From Nereocystis luetkeana (taxonomy: Eukaryota; Sar; Phaeophyceae; Laminariales; Laminariaceae), in assembly GCA_031213475.1 (NCBI GenBank), contig JARUPZ010000005.1, forward strand, positions 8,366,988 to 8,430,987: DNA of 64,000 nt. Direction: 5' to 3'. The translations under genes and the position numbers were made by a program. Below the pieces are notes generated by a model. That model searched no databases and had not been told where the DNA came from. It worked only from the letters and a program-made list of their open reading frames with translations. Positions 12,001 to 23,820 of the stretch are shown in pieces. How positions within the stretch are numbered: the stretch's first letter is position 1; every line of letters begins with the position of its first letter.

Positions 12001-15000
12001 CACGTCGACTCCAACGAAGTTTCCTCAATTGTTTTCTAACTAAACGTCAGCTTGCGAGTTCGACGGGTAGAGTCGTCGATGCTCAACGTTGGGGTAGCTC
12101 CGTCAGTTACATTTTTGTTGTTCCTCCGAATTGCGACGGGTACCGCAGCGCTGCCCTTCCGCCGCCACCCTTTTTTTTTATTATTCACCTGAGACGCCGT
12201 CGACGTGAGCGCTTCGAGTCTTGCCCTACGCTGCCGCTCTACTTGGTCCAGCCTGTCCTCCGTCTCCTCGAGCGTCGTGGCCAGCGCTTTTAACCTGGCC
12301 TGAGAAGGTGAACACACAAAAACACCCTTATTTTGGCTTAGTCTATCGTGTGCCTCGGAGATGGAAGCTAATAAACTCAGTCTAACTCAACTAATGATTC
12401 CCCCCCCCCCCCCCCATACCCCCTTATGATCGATTCTTCCGGGGATAGAGTATTATCACCCCCCCCCCCCCCCCCCCGAATCACTTACGCTTATTTTAGA
12501 CTAGCCCACATTGTGCCTCGGAGGTGGAAACTATTTAATTTTACACCAACTCAAGTCATTACGTCAGTAATTAATCAATTTCACCCACCCATACCCTCTT
12601 AGTATCGATCCGTCCACGGGTAGAATATTGTCATCCCCTCACCCGGATAACCTACTCGTATTTCCGGTTAGCGTATCGTGTGCCTCGGAGGTGGAAACTG
12701 ATAAATTCACACCACTGCTGTAGCTCAAGTCGTTGACGAATCAATTTCACTCACCCACCCATACCCTCTTATATTTCACTATCGAAGCATTGCTCACGAA
12801 AAGACGAACCTACTTCGTGCTGGGAGAAAACAGATTTTGGTGACTCCGCCAGGGTTGGGCTCGGGTGCGTTGGGAATATGCAGAGCCTCATTCATTTCTA
12901 GGCAGAGTGTGACACAGGAGGCCGGCGCGTGGGGTGTTTACGAACTACGTTTGAAATAGAGCAGAGATATTTGCCGTTTTTTTTGTTGTTGCACTTGAAG
13001 GGTGATACAGAGAGAGGGCCCATTACAATCTGGGAGAAAATATCTTTAGGTTGGTAGGCTGTTCAGGTATTTTGTTTCCTGTTGGGATCAAGGTACGGGC
13101 GAAGACCCAACCCAGCCCCTGACTCTAACCCTAACCCGGACCCCAGACCGCAACCAAAACGGTCCAAAACTGCCCGTAAACGCTCTGCGCCGCGTTTGCA
13201 TCGAACCAGGAAATTTCTCAATTACGGACGACGTTTCCGAAGTGCAGACCGTGCTACGCAATTTTCAAGTCAAAAACATCCCTAAAGATCCCTTCTCCCA
13301 GATTGCTAAACCTACTCTACAGAGAGCAAGACATGGAACGTTTTGCATATACGAACATCGATAAAAACCGCCGACGCGGGCTGGGGTGGCACCTAGTTTT
13401 TCTGTAGAGTTAATAATAAGTCATTAGTACCATTAGCATGTCAGTGAGTCAATAGTACTATTATTAACAGTAAGTCACTCCTCAACCGAATTCCGAGGGA
13501 AAATGAAAGCTGAACCGAATACGAACACAATACCGGTGGCCGGATATCTAAGGAATGTAGTTCTCGAATCATACACACACGTCGGATGTGGCTGGATATC
13601 TAACGAATCTTATTCTCAAATGTTATGCGTTGGATGCAGAGCTATTGGCTAGGCTGTCCGCTGAAACGGTTGAGGGACTACGCCAGTGAGATGTGATACG
13701 CTAAAGAGCGTTTCACAATACCTGCCGTAGCACGGCACCGATTCAAGAGCGGGGCCCACCTTGGTTAATTTTCCCCATGGCAACCTTATAAGACCAATTT
13801 CGGTGGATGAAGATAGCATTCTTGCCATGGAAGTGCTCCTGAGAACAACGGCCTACATTCTGTGCAGGGTCCTTCACGGATCATGGATCCGAACCGCGGG
13901 TCGGGTCAGGAAGTTTTGGAAATGTCACGGGTCGCGTCGGGTCGGGTCAGGTCGGGTCGGATCGAGTCAGGAGATTTCAAACTCTCACGGATCGGGTCGG
14001 CTCACCCATACCCGACCGGACCCGGCCCCACCCGCGAAGTATGACCCGGCTCGTGAACAACCCTGATTAATTATCATGACTGTACCCGCTATATTGCCCT
14101 CAAGCAATCTCAGTAGTGAACCAGGCGTACACCAGGCGTGGCCAATACCACAGGAAAACCGAATGGTAGCCCCGCGACACTCTCCCGTCCGTTCGACACG
14201 TGTCGGTTCCAAGCAGCTTTGCAGTCCAAGTACTGCACAGTAGTTGCTCCGGTTTAAGCACCCCGTGACACGCCGAAATAAGCGTTATTGCCTACATACA
14301 GGTTGCTCTCATCTTTTCTGGGAAATATATACCTGGCAGCTTTCAGTGTTAGAAGGGGCATACCGATATGACCACTCTCGAGTCCCGTTTACTCATATCT
14401 ACGCTATTCTTAAACCGGTGTACCACCGCACCTGTAAGGCGTGTTCCGCATCCGTCAGAGCCTTCTCTCGTCTCTCGCTCTCTGTTGCGCCTTTCTTCAG
14501 CTCCGCAAGATTAGCCGCCTGCTGCTGCAAATCCCACTTCGCCTGCAGTCGGTTTACGAGTTGAGGTGTGGATAAGGGGGGTCGGTCATGCCTTTGAAGC
14601 AGAGCAAAACTCGAGGCAGAGTACTCTATGTTGAAGCCTGGTCCTGGCGTAGTACAGCTTCGACGCCTTCTGTTGACGCAACGGTCAATGCTTGTTCCAA
14701 CCACACCATCCACATGTGAAAGGGAATCTACAATCCAACGACATCAGACACAAAAGACGTTACCAATCAGGCCTGAGTACTTGATGAAAATATACCAATA
14801 ATGTAGGCTCCTTTTTTAATAACAATACTGACTCCTATTAATTAACTGACGCTTCAACTGTCAAATCTATTCGGTCAAGTGTTTCTCAAATTTCAACCCT
14901 TGCAAAATCGTTGTCAATTTGCACGCTCCGTTTTAAATAAAACACAGCCTGGATGTTTTTCAGTCTGTTGATATTGAGCATATACCTGGTACTATATACC

Positions 15001-18000
15001 AAGTATACCTACAGTACGTATTGCAGAACGAACATGGTTGCGTCTTGTATCACAGTATTCATTATTTGAACAGGATGAAACTCGTCTATTTTTCCTAACG
15101 CACAGGGATATAGAGGTGGATGAAATAAGGTAATTCATGATTTGAGCATAGTGTGGATTAATGAGTTTTGCGAAAAGAGCGGAACGACATACGCACCCAC
15201 CCCTTTTGTGATGGACGCGCTAAGAATGCACAATCCGTTTATGCCACCACTCGAGATGAATGAAGACAGAGCGATTCTTACGTTTCCGTCCAGTGTGGCA
15301 AATGTTAAGGAAACGCCTCCACACCTTGGCGCATTCTTGACGCGCCCCTCTCGCAGAAATATCGGCGTGGTCCATCTGTTTTCGTAGGACGGCGTTTCTG
15401 TGTGTTTCGGTCGTCGGTAACGCATCGAAAGTCGAAGATGCCACGCGGTGGGCAGCCGAGGACATACAGGTGCAGCCGTGGTTTGGTTAGAGGATTAAAA
15501 CATAGTCAAGCCGTTCGCTGCCTCTCCCTGTGTCAACGAGGGAGCTTTCTAGATAAAACAAAATGATTCGAGAAGGACGAGCCGATGTGGACAACCTATT
15601 AGACATTCAGACCACGTATACCTCCGGCATTTGAGTAAACTAATAGAAGAGTGCGCTACAGCTCTGATCTTGCTCTCTCTGTCATGCCTGGTACAGGAAA
15701 CCACTTCTTTAAGCGTACGGTTACGGATGCCGGTGTTCCCATGTATTTACGACTTATCGTCCCCCGGAAAAAAACTCCACAGAAGGGACTAGCTGCAATT
15801 TCACTGCAAACATATGTTACTCAGACGCCCAAACGGTGGTTTTAACGCTCAGATGTCGACCGGTTCCCGACAACTTGGGGGGTCGAAAGCGACGGCCTGG
15901 ACGCCCGTGGGGGGCTGGAGTTGGTTGTAGCTCGCACAGTACAGTGCTTCCAATACCGCGTGCAAAACTTCATCACAATGTGGACAGATCGTGATCTTAC
16001 GGTAGATGATCCTGGCTCGTTCTTCGATAGAGGTAGCACATTTCTGCTAAACAAGTTTTCAGAATGATGGGGATCCTCAGCCCAAAATCGTCGGAATGGC
16101 ACGTTGTTTCGAAAAATATTTTTTTGCATAGTTAAGCCCTGGGATTATTCATCAACCATTGCACTTTGATTTATGCTGACGTCGATTTTCGGGTGACTTA
16201 GTGTTAGCATGAATGCCAATCTTGTTTCGAAAAATGATTTTTTTGCATAGTTGGTTGGGCCTTGGGGTTATTCATCAACCACTGCACTTTGATTTTTACT
16301 TACGCCAGTTTTCGGGGTACGTAGTAAAGCAAGGAGCTCCTCAAGTGAAGAGCACCAGAACAAAATGGGTACACCTCTGCGGTAGCCTGCGTCATCTACA
16401 GGTAGATCGTCTACAGGTTTTAGATAGAGGTAGGTCCTAACCTGCCGTCGTGTGATGCTATGCAGGGTGTGTATAGCGTAGATCCCAATTCGGGGAAAAA
16501 TCGCTGTGCACGATTTGCGACTCCCGCCCGACAACATCAGTTGGACCATACAGATCAGGAACCTGTCTACCCTAAGAGGCCTAGATCATGATGTGGGGGT
16601 ATGATCCGTAGACGATCTGGCCGATGTGTAAAGGGAGGGTGAGCACAATGCGGTGAAGGAAGAACGACGTGTGGCGGGAGTAAGGTCAAACACGCACGAT
16701 CGCCAAAAGAAGGCGGTGCGGGGTGATGTCGCAGGGGTATCGGCAAGAAGCCTCCGATATTCGTTGCCAGGTTGGTGTTGAGCTATGCTTCGGTAGGGGG
16801 GGAAGGGAGGGTACCGAATTTGTATCAGGTTGGTCCCAAAGTAGGATTTTTTCCCCAGGTGGATGCTACGATGTGGGCCTATACACGAAATATGTTCTAA
16901 AGCTCTTCACTATAACGGGGGACCATATTAAATAGGACCTGCGGTACACACAAAAACCTATATGTTTCACTATTTTTACCTACAATATTGGGTTCTATTT
17001 ACTATGGTCCCCCGTAATAGAGGAATTCCATATCTCAATACCTGCAGTAACCCAAACCCTGATTAATAGAAAACTGAAAGTCCGATCCAACAAACAAGGC
17101 CATGTCCTATGTATACTACAGTAGGTACATGCCGGGGGGAAACAATGCTATGCACGCATAAAAATCGTATGATCGCATGCGTCCTCACTCCCCAACCACT
17201 ATTGATCAAAGCATTGTACGCCCAACCCAACGATGAAACGTTCCCTCGCGTTGGCTAGACGTATACGATCCCATTATCACAAATAAAAGAATACCAGGTA
17301 TATATTAATTTATTGGGCAGTTTCCCCTCAGTTTAGAACTAATAGGTTAATAGCCCTGTCAGCCACAAAACAAATGGGCCCAAAAATAAAAATAAAAAGT
17401 TACTGCTACAAAGTGACCCTCTCTACCCGTCATTGGAATGGCTATGTCGCACCCCAACCATGTATCTTGTTATCATCTGCGTCACAATACTAGTCGACAA
17501 TTCAGCGTTTTGTTGGTCGCAGCCAAACACTGCTGCGGAGGCCGAGACGGCAGAATGGGCTCGATTGATTTCAAGCGCGCCGCATCTACAGCACGTAGCA
17601 CGGCAGCACAGTTTTCGTCAACAGACAGAGTGTGGCAACACTGCAGAGACGGCAGGACGGGCTCAATTTATTTTTTAGACGTGCGCTGTACCTACAGGCA
17701 ACCCAGTAAGCGGCACAGCTTCCGCTGGCAGAGCGTGGGATCGTCTCACTTTTCCTTGAAGTACACGTTGGCCTGCGTTTCCGCCTTAGCTGCCGCCAGG
17801 TCCGCGCGGAGGACTGTTGAGCACTCCTTCTCCGCGCGCAGATACTGTTCTGTCTGAAGCAGTATAACGCTTTGGCCAGTATCGGCAGGGGCAAGAAGTG
17901 GCGGGAACGCGGGTAGTGAGGGGGGGGCGGTACTCAGTATCATGCATGGCCGTAATTGTATGGCCATAGACCCTCGCATCCCCACAATGTCGGGACGGGG

Positions 18001-19651
18001 CACGTCGAGATTTCATCGACCAGGCAGACATTGTTTGCACCAAGCGCGAAGCGCCGTGAAGTGTTGGGCGTAGTGGGGGGGTGCGCATGTCATGTATGCC
18101 CGTAGCCGTATCACCATAGATCCTCTCGGGGGGGGGGGGGAGTCTCGTGCCACGCATGGCCACAGTCGTATGACCATAGACCTTCGCACCCCTCCAATGC
18201 CTGGACGAAGCACGTCGGGTTTTTAAGAACCAAGCAGACCGTGCCTTGGGGGGGGAGGCGTACTCATTCGTTGCTTGCCTCAGAATAGTCATCTTACCAT
18301 TGTCCACGAATTCCTTTCGAGACGGAACACAAGGGGTCGTTTTTCTGTCTACTGATATGGATGGCAATGCAAGGAACTCTTGCGTGTTCATGTTAATACC
18401 TGAAAAATCCTTTCTACTGCCGTCCAAAACGGTATCCGGTACGCCCAAAACGTCTGATTTGCTTTCTTCGGCAGAGTGGTTGCTAGCCGTGTTGCTGACG
18501 GGCATACGCGGTCAAGGTACCGCATGCTAGGCGTTTAATCGGCCTAGAAGTGAAGCAGGAGATGAGGTGCTGGCCGTCTACTGCGTTAGGGGTGATAACA
18601 AGAAACGAAAAAACAGAAGGAACACCACGGAGCCAACACGCTTGGTGCCTGGTAGGTTTTTATCGGTAAGCGAACATCTGCCAAGACAAGCAAAGCCCAG
18701 CTACTCAGTTCGCCCTGGGTTGAATGTTTCGCCTTTCCCCGCCGTCATCAAATAAACGGCAAAAGGGTGGAGAAAGTCAAGCGACGAACAACCGAGCCAT
18801 AAAGAATCGATCCAACAAACCGAACCATGGGACAGGTAAACCAAACACACGTGATTTACGTTAATTCGTATCACTCAAAGCGAGTACCTCCCTCCGGACT
18901 TTTCAGCTGATAGTCCATCCTCTCACGCAAAACAAGTACCTCCTTCCCGTCAACTCATCCTCCATCCCCTTAAGTAGCGCCCGCAGGCGCTCCACCTCGC
19001 TCTCGAGTGAAGCCGTGTGCGCGACGCGTTCCCTGGCCTCCCCCCTTGACCTCAGGACGGAATTCTTGTGCGCCTGGCAAATTCCAGGAGATTCCCCACG
19101 ATAAAGAACCACGCGGGGGAAGAAGAGCACCGAAGATTTTCTCAGCACGAGGGGTCGATACTATGCTACCTGGTAGGCGATACCGTTCGAAATGGTCGAC
19201 GCAGGAGGCCTCATCCAAAAATCCAATACTTTACATCAAATGATCCAGGACATCGAGTCAGAATACTACAGGATATTTCCACAAGAGCACGATGTGTTTG
19301 TTCACGAGGGCCGGAAATCGAGACTGTGAACGGAGGGGAACGCCACGTCCACCGAAGCGTTCTCCGAGAACGAGGGGGGGGATGTGTGTGAGAGAGAGGG
19401 AGATGGGGGGGGGGGGGGGGTGAAGAGAGGGAGGGGGAGAGACTGAGGGAGAGAGGGAGAGATAGCAAGAGAGACGGCGCAGTCACCTCCAATGCCTCCT
19501 TGAGCTCGATGAAAGCCTCTTTGAACTGCTCTTTCACGTCGGCTTGGGCGGCCTCCAGTATATCTGCGGCGATCGCCACCCCGTCGGATTGAGGCGAAGC
19601 GCACGCGTCTTTGAAATCTTGCAGCTCCTTTTCGTCAATTTCCTGTTGCAT
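7933..19651 (-). CDS. Gene 2: coiled-coil protein with long low-complexity C-terminus (7 exons)
   Basis: Exons in order of transcription: 19651-19487, 19073-18940, 17869-17750, 15397-15325, 14542-14432, 12299-12189 and 9045-7933. Together they are 1,827 bp, giving 608 residues plus stop, and every junction phase agrees. The ATG at 19651 is preceded in frame by TAA, which supports this start. Residues 1 to about 238 are charged, Ala/Glu/Leu-rich helix with heptad-like spacing (for example SLESEVERLRALLKGMEDE and NLAELKKGATESERREKAL). The final 370 residues are mostly disordered. I recognise no named family. A structural or scaffolding role is the usual meaning of this make-up, but that is inference. 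The third exon uses an AAAG acceptor chosen because it fits the phase. Gene 3 lies 524 bp upstream on the same strand. Confidence 0.8.
10505..10740 (-). repeat. Interspersed repeat family D, copy 2
   Basis: Reverse-oriented relative of 1052-1310. It shares the complement of the CATACGACTACGGCCA core (10537-10560), the TCTGCCTGGTCGGTGAA-like block, and the segment with GATGCAGCTCACCCTTCATG. It lies in the last intron of gene 2. Confidence 0.7.
11711..11812 (-). CDS. Possible alternative terminal exon of gene 2
   Basis: After a CGCGTCAG acceptor an open frame of 33 codons begins EKSLHSKLRARERRSRPG and ends in TAG. It is in phase 0 with the exon ending at 12189 and continues its basic, charged character. 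It has no phase-0 donor that would join it to the exon at 9045. It is therefore either an alternative 3' end giving a protein of about 270 residues, or a chance frame. Confidence 0.35.
   Translation of the reverse strand, partial: EKSLHSKLRARERRSRPGCSGQRGFRTLERLSA
12330..12790. repeat. Three tandem copies of a roughly 170-bp unit
   Basis: Each unit begins TCGTGTGCCTCGGAGGTGG (with small changes) and goes on through a Py-rich stretch and an ATACCCYCTTA-like segment. Two units contain C runs (about 12400-12417 and 12460-12478). The array lies in the gene 2 intron between exons 14432 and 12299. Confidence 0.75.
13885..14050. repeat. GGGTCGGGTC-type simple repeat
   Basis: Degenerate GGGTC/GGATC pentamer repeats, with complementary GACCCG units at the right end (about 14015-14052), so part of the region can fold back on itself. 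It lies within a gene 2 intron. An overlapping plus-strand open frame (13761-14066) only reflects the repeat. Confidence 0.7.
16019..16437. mobile_element. Element family B, copy with internal duplication
   Basis: It starts like the other family B copies (TTCGATAGAGGTAGCACAT). It contains two versions of the core: one with TTGTTTCGAAAAATATTTTT, GCATAGTT and then ATTATTCATCAACCA (about 16107-16170), and a second at about 16225-16290. It ends in a TAGATAGAGGTAGG segment. Other copies are at 53269-53559, 55001-55247 and 61061-61313. Confidence 0.65.
16913..17017. mobile_element. MITE family A, copy 2
   Basis: 105 bp, flanked by TA on both sides. The left end has a T-to-A change (TAACGGGGG). It is of the sub-type whose right arm reads CTATTTACTATGG. 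It lies in the gene 2 intron between exons 17750 and 15397. Confidence 0.85.
17915..18250 (-). repeat. Cluster of partial family D repeats
   Basis: At least three partial, tandem copies of the CATGCATGGCC / GTCGTATGACCATAGA block follow one another (about 17940-18010, 18088-18130, 18150-18230), separated by G runs. This looks like repeated insertion or local duplication in the gene 2 intron upstream of the 17869 exon. Confidence 0.65.
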
Positions 19652-20175
19652 TTTCCTTTAGACGGCAAAGCCGCGACAGACACATGGCAGGGGGAAGTGG
19701 CAGTTGCTGTTTCTTGCACCTTGAGTGCGGCAGCTGGTTAAGATATTCGCCGTGTTGATGAGTTAGTTACCTTACACGATATGGTCGTTAGAACGATGCG
19801 CGTTCCCCCGTGGGTGCAAGCTGAGTGCTCTCTTGATGGGAGCGACTAACTCGATACCACTCTGACCGAAAATATAACACCCATTTGGAGTCTGAAACCG
19901 AAAATATATTGATGATGAATATCAGTCCACAGCCGCACGGGTGGGTGCCTGGAATTTTGAGCAGGGAATTTCTACCCGACGACTCTGCATACATCAATAC
20001 GGCTTTCTTGATATTTCTACAATACGTTGCTCTTCTTCTCGTGCCGTCTACGTCCTGTCTTTGCCCTACTTCTTCAACTCGCTGACGTTCGAAAATCAGG
20101 TCCGGGGTCACATAGCGGGAACACCTCCCCCTTCTCCACTACTCTGCATGAATGAGTCACGAACCACCCTTCGGC
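19652..20175. promoter_or_regulatory. Intergenic gap between gene 3 stop and gene 2 start
   Basis: These 524 bp must hold the 3' end of gene 3 and the promoter of gene 2. I see no clear TATA box or polyadenylation signal. It has no coding sequence I can support; a 66-codon plus-strand frame (19885-20085) has no supporting feature. Confidence 0.4.
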
Positions 20176-23100
20176 TTACTTGGCGGCTGCTCGTGCGACC
20201 CTCTCTTCCCTCCTTCTCTCTAGCTCCGCCTGCTGCTGCTCCTCCTGTAAATCTCCCTTCTCTCCTTCCTTGCTTTGCTCCTGATCCACCGCACTATTAG
20301 CCGCAGCTTTCTCGTCCGGGTTTTCCGTGATATTGTTCAGGCGTTCATTGCTCGAAAGGGGCCTCCTTTTTGCTCCGGTTGAAGGTTTTCTCATGGCGGA
20401 GCTGACCATAGACAGTCGCCGGACAGCGGCGGACACTTTTTTGCCGCCGGTGGTGGGTGTGGTGGGTGGCGGGATGGACCTCGCGCGGTCAAGGTCTCTT
20501 GTGATCCAGACTTTGGCTTTCGCACGCCTTGTCTCCTTGCACGACCTAAGAGTGGGTGGGTGGGTGTGCGTGTACGCAGCATGGAGGCGTTTTTTTAATA
20601 GTGCTTCGTATCTCAAATGGTGTGGCAACCCACAAGGCATCGTCAAGTCCACACCCTACGGTCAACTTCATGAACGGGCTAGCCGGGGAATGAAACTGCG
20701 GAATATGTTACGCTACGTACGGCAGGTGATTTACACAATTCCGAGGCGAGCTGCAGGGTTCGGAAGTCACCTTCGGAGTTGCTCGAGGAGCGTCTTCAAC
20801 GCCTCGGAGGTCTCCTGCAACTCCTGATTGAGGGCGGCGTTCGTCTTCTTTTGACGTTTTGTTTCCTCCTGCACATGGTGACCAAACGTTAGTGGGGAAA
20901 GCGGAAAATCGACAAACGTGGATTATTGAAGGCGTTGCACTTAACAGATACTAAGTGCCCAAGGGTGATGACTAGGCTTGGTCGATGTCCTACGCCTTCA
21001 GCCATTCTTGTTCCGTAGCCCCGTGATTTGGAGGCGATGTTCTACGCCTTCAGCCATTCTTGTTCCGTAGCCCCGTGATTTGGAGGCGAGCGAAGATCGA
21101 CGTGGGGAGGCGGCGGCCGCGGGGGGGGAACGCCCGCTGCTCTGTTCTGAACGATGGCAAGGGGAGGCAGGAAGCCGCTGCTGAGTACTATCGGTTGTTC
21201 ATTAAAGCAGATACAAAGTGAACTCCGGTGTGATACATCGATACACAGATGCGGTCGAGTTGACGCGGAAGGAGAAAAATTCAAGTGTAGCAACGAGGCG
21301 GGGGGATAAGCCCTGTGGTGGCTAGGGTAGCGCATTCGACGATGGGCGTTCTCTACATACAAGTTTGACCCTGGGTATCAGGTTTGGTCCGCAGCTGAGT
21401 GCGGCACGATCAAAACACGACGAAGACAAGACAAGGCCAAACCAATTTCAGCAGCTGCCGTACGCCTCGATGTATCATCTTAATATGCCATACCGATGGG
21501 TCTAGGGAGTGCATTTTCTTGGCTGAAGCGTAGCAAAGACCACATGCAGAGCGGCAGGGGAAGGAGGGGTGGTGTTTTCTTCGCTGAGACGTTGAAATTA
21601 GCCTCACGAAGGGCGGGAGGAAGGGTATATAGAGACGAATTTCTTCGTGAAAAAAAAACGCACAACATTCTGCGCGAGAAGCACCAGCAGCGGTAGGACG
21701 GGTAAAGAGTATAGAGGGAATTCTTCGCGAAATTTAGTAGAATATTCTACTTCGATCGAGAATACCAGGTTGACATCGTCGCCCCCTCTTGGCTCACCTT
21801 GAGGAATTCAAACTCCTCCTCTTCGGCAGCGCCTAACCCCAGCACAGGCAGGGGTTTCAGGTTCATCTGCCTATCGCGCTGCTCCGTGACCTATTTGAGG
21901 CCCAGAAGAAGAGACCGTAAGATAAGCGCGATATCTAGTGTACACGACATCGAAATGAGTATGGCACTGCAGCACAGCGGGGCGAGGTATGGCGTATCGC
22001 ATCGACTTGCGGCACCTATTTTCGCGCGATCACACCTACACCTTTTCTCGGAAAAATCACGCGGGGATAAGGCAGCGAGCCTGGGACTGGACCAACCATA
22101 CAACATGCGCAGTACCCCTCCATAGGCGGTAGATTGTACTCCAAGGAGCTGAAAACACACAGCCGCATGTATCTCTTCCGGTGCTGGTGAATAGTCACAG
22201 CCTTTGAGCGTGATGTCGAAAGGGGGGGAAAGTCAAGCCTTCACAAACGCCCGCACGAGGAGTAATGATAATGACACACAAATAACGAAAGTGAGGTTAT
22301 GGCATCTCCTCTTCTATACCTTCCGGTCGAAATTCATCCCCGAGAACTACAAACGCGCAGGTTAATGTGATTGGTTCACCTCCGCCAACTGGGCCCTGAG
22401 AAGTTCAACCTCAGCATTTGCCCCCTTGATGTTGCCCAAGAGCTCATGCGTGACCTGTGGAACGGTTCATCCCAAATGGGTGTGCTTAGTGGGCTACTCA
22501 GTGTATCATCTAAGGGTACTCGGGTACCTACTCTGGGAGTACCCGTGTACATACTCTGGGGATACCCAAGTATACACTGTGGGGGCTGTGGGGGTATCCG
22601 GGTACCTACTCTGGGGGTACCCGGGCATACACTGTGGGGGTATCCGGGTACCTACTCTGGGGGTACTCGGGAATGTACTCCGGGGATACCCGGGTACCTA
22701 CTCTGGGGGTCCCCGGGGACCTACTGTGAGGTTATCCGGGTATACACCCAGAGAGTACCCGGGCACCTACTCTGGAGGTAATCAAGTAAATACTCTGGGG
22801 TTACCCGGGTACTTCCCCAAGTGCATGACCTAAACAACCAGGTTTGGTACGCGGTATCTATAACCTGAACACACCCTTGGTTCACTCACATCGACGAGGC
22901 GTTGAGTAAGGAGGACATCGTACGGGAGCAATCTGATACCGGGGGGCGAAGGCAAAGGCGACAGCAAAGGGCGGTGGCGGCGACGACAGGCAGGCGGCTA
23001 CAGGTTCTACCTAACTATTCAGAAGTGCTACGTAAGTACTCAGAAGTGCCCGAAATACGCCTTGACGCTTGTCATCGTCGTGAAAAAAAAAATGTCGGTA

Positions 23101-23820
23101 TGCTCAAGCGATTACGTAGTCGTCTCGCCTGATAGAGCTACGGTCTCTCGCTGACAAGATCTTATTGCGATTAAATTGCCAGCCCAAAACATATCTCAAC
23201 TCCAGCGGCTGTATCTCATCAAGAGAGAAAAACAGCAAGTTTCGCGACAACAAAAAAAAACGTGCTGCTATGTTGGAAGTTGAAAGGGGTAAATTTCGCT
23301 TTTGAACTCCGGCAGGTGGGTTTGCACCCCTTTCCCTGCCCGCCCCCTAACTAAAAAGCCCACCCCAGAGCGCTGGTCTTCGTTTTGTGTGTGTTTTAGT
23401 GGGGCCCGTTGGGTGCGGTGACTGACTGTGGGCCTCGACGGCATTCGGTTATGGGTGTGTGGTATATTCGCGATTGGTGTATGGGGGGGGGTCTTTCCTC
23501 TAAACTGCAACCGCGAGGACTTGAAATCAAGCCAGTTCGGTCGATTGTTGATTGCCATGGCCTGCCTAATCTCTCCTCGTTGCGGCATGAACGTGCGCCA
23601 GTTCAGTTGCTTGTTGATTACGATGGCCGGCCTAAGCTTCCCTCAATGAAAATTGAAATCTCTCCAATTCAGTTGATTGCTAATTTACCATGGCCTGCCT
23701 GATCTTCATGTTCTTAATTTCGCTCTTGGCATTCTCCAGCTCTTCGATCAGACGCGCTTCGTCTTCCCTAGCCAAGTCGCCTTCCATGGGAGCGAACTCC
23801 AGGGAAGAGTCGAACCCCAC
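20176..23820 (-). CDS. Gene 3 exons 22-26 with stop codon
   Basis: Exon 22, 23820-23689: EDEARLIEELENAKSEIKNM; its 3' border is repeated downstream (see the repeat at 23510-23705). Exon 23, 22454-22380: 25 codons. Exon 24, 21890-21798: ends EEEEFEFLK. Exon 25, 20868-20771: LNQELQETSEALKTLLEQL, ending in a split Arg codon. Exon 26, 20545-20176: 122 codons, first basic and Ser/Thr-rich (a possible disordered tail), then LQEEQQQAELERRREERVAR and TAA. Phases agree through to the stop, which makes this the C-terminus. Confidence 0.85.

Noticed and set aside
22513-22815. Possible CRISPR-like array
   Set aside because: Units are contiguous and degenerate with no unique spacers, and the array sits in a eukaryotic intron, so it is a minisatellite.
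22371-22833. Plus-strand frames with repeated LWGYPG/TYSGG peptides
   Set aside because: They are translations of the minisatellite. The only real coding here is the minus-strand exon 22454-22380.
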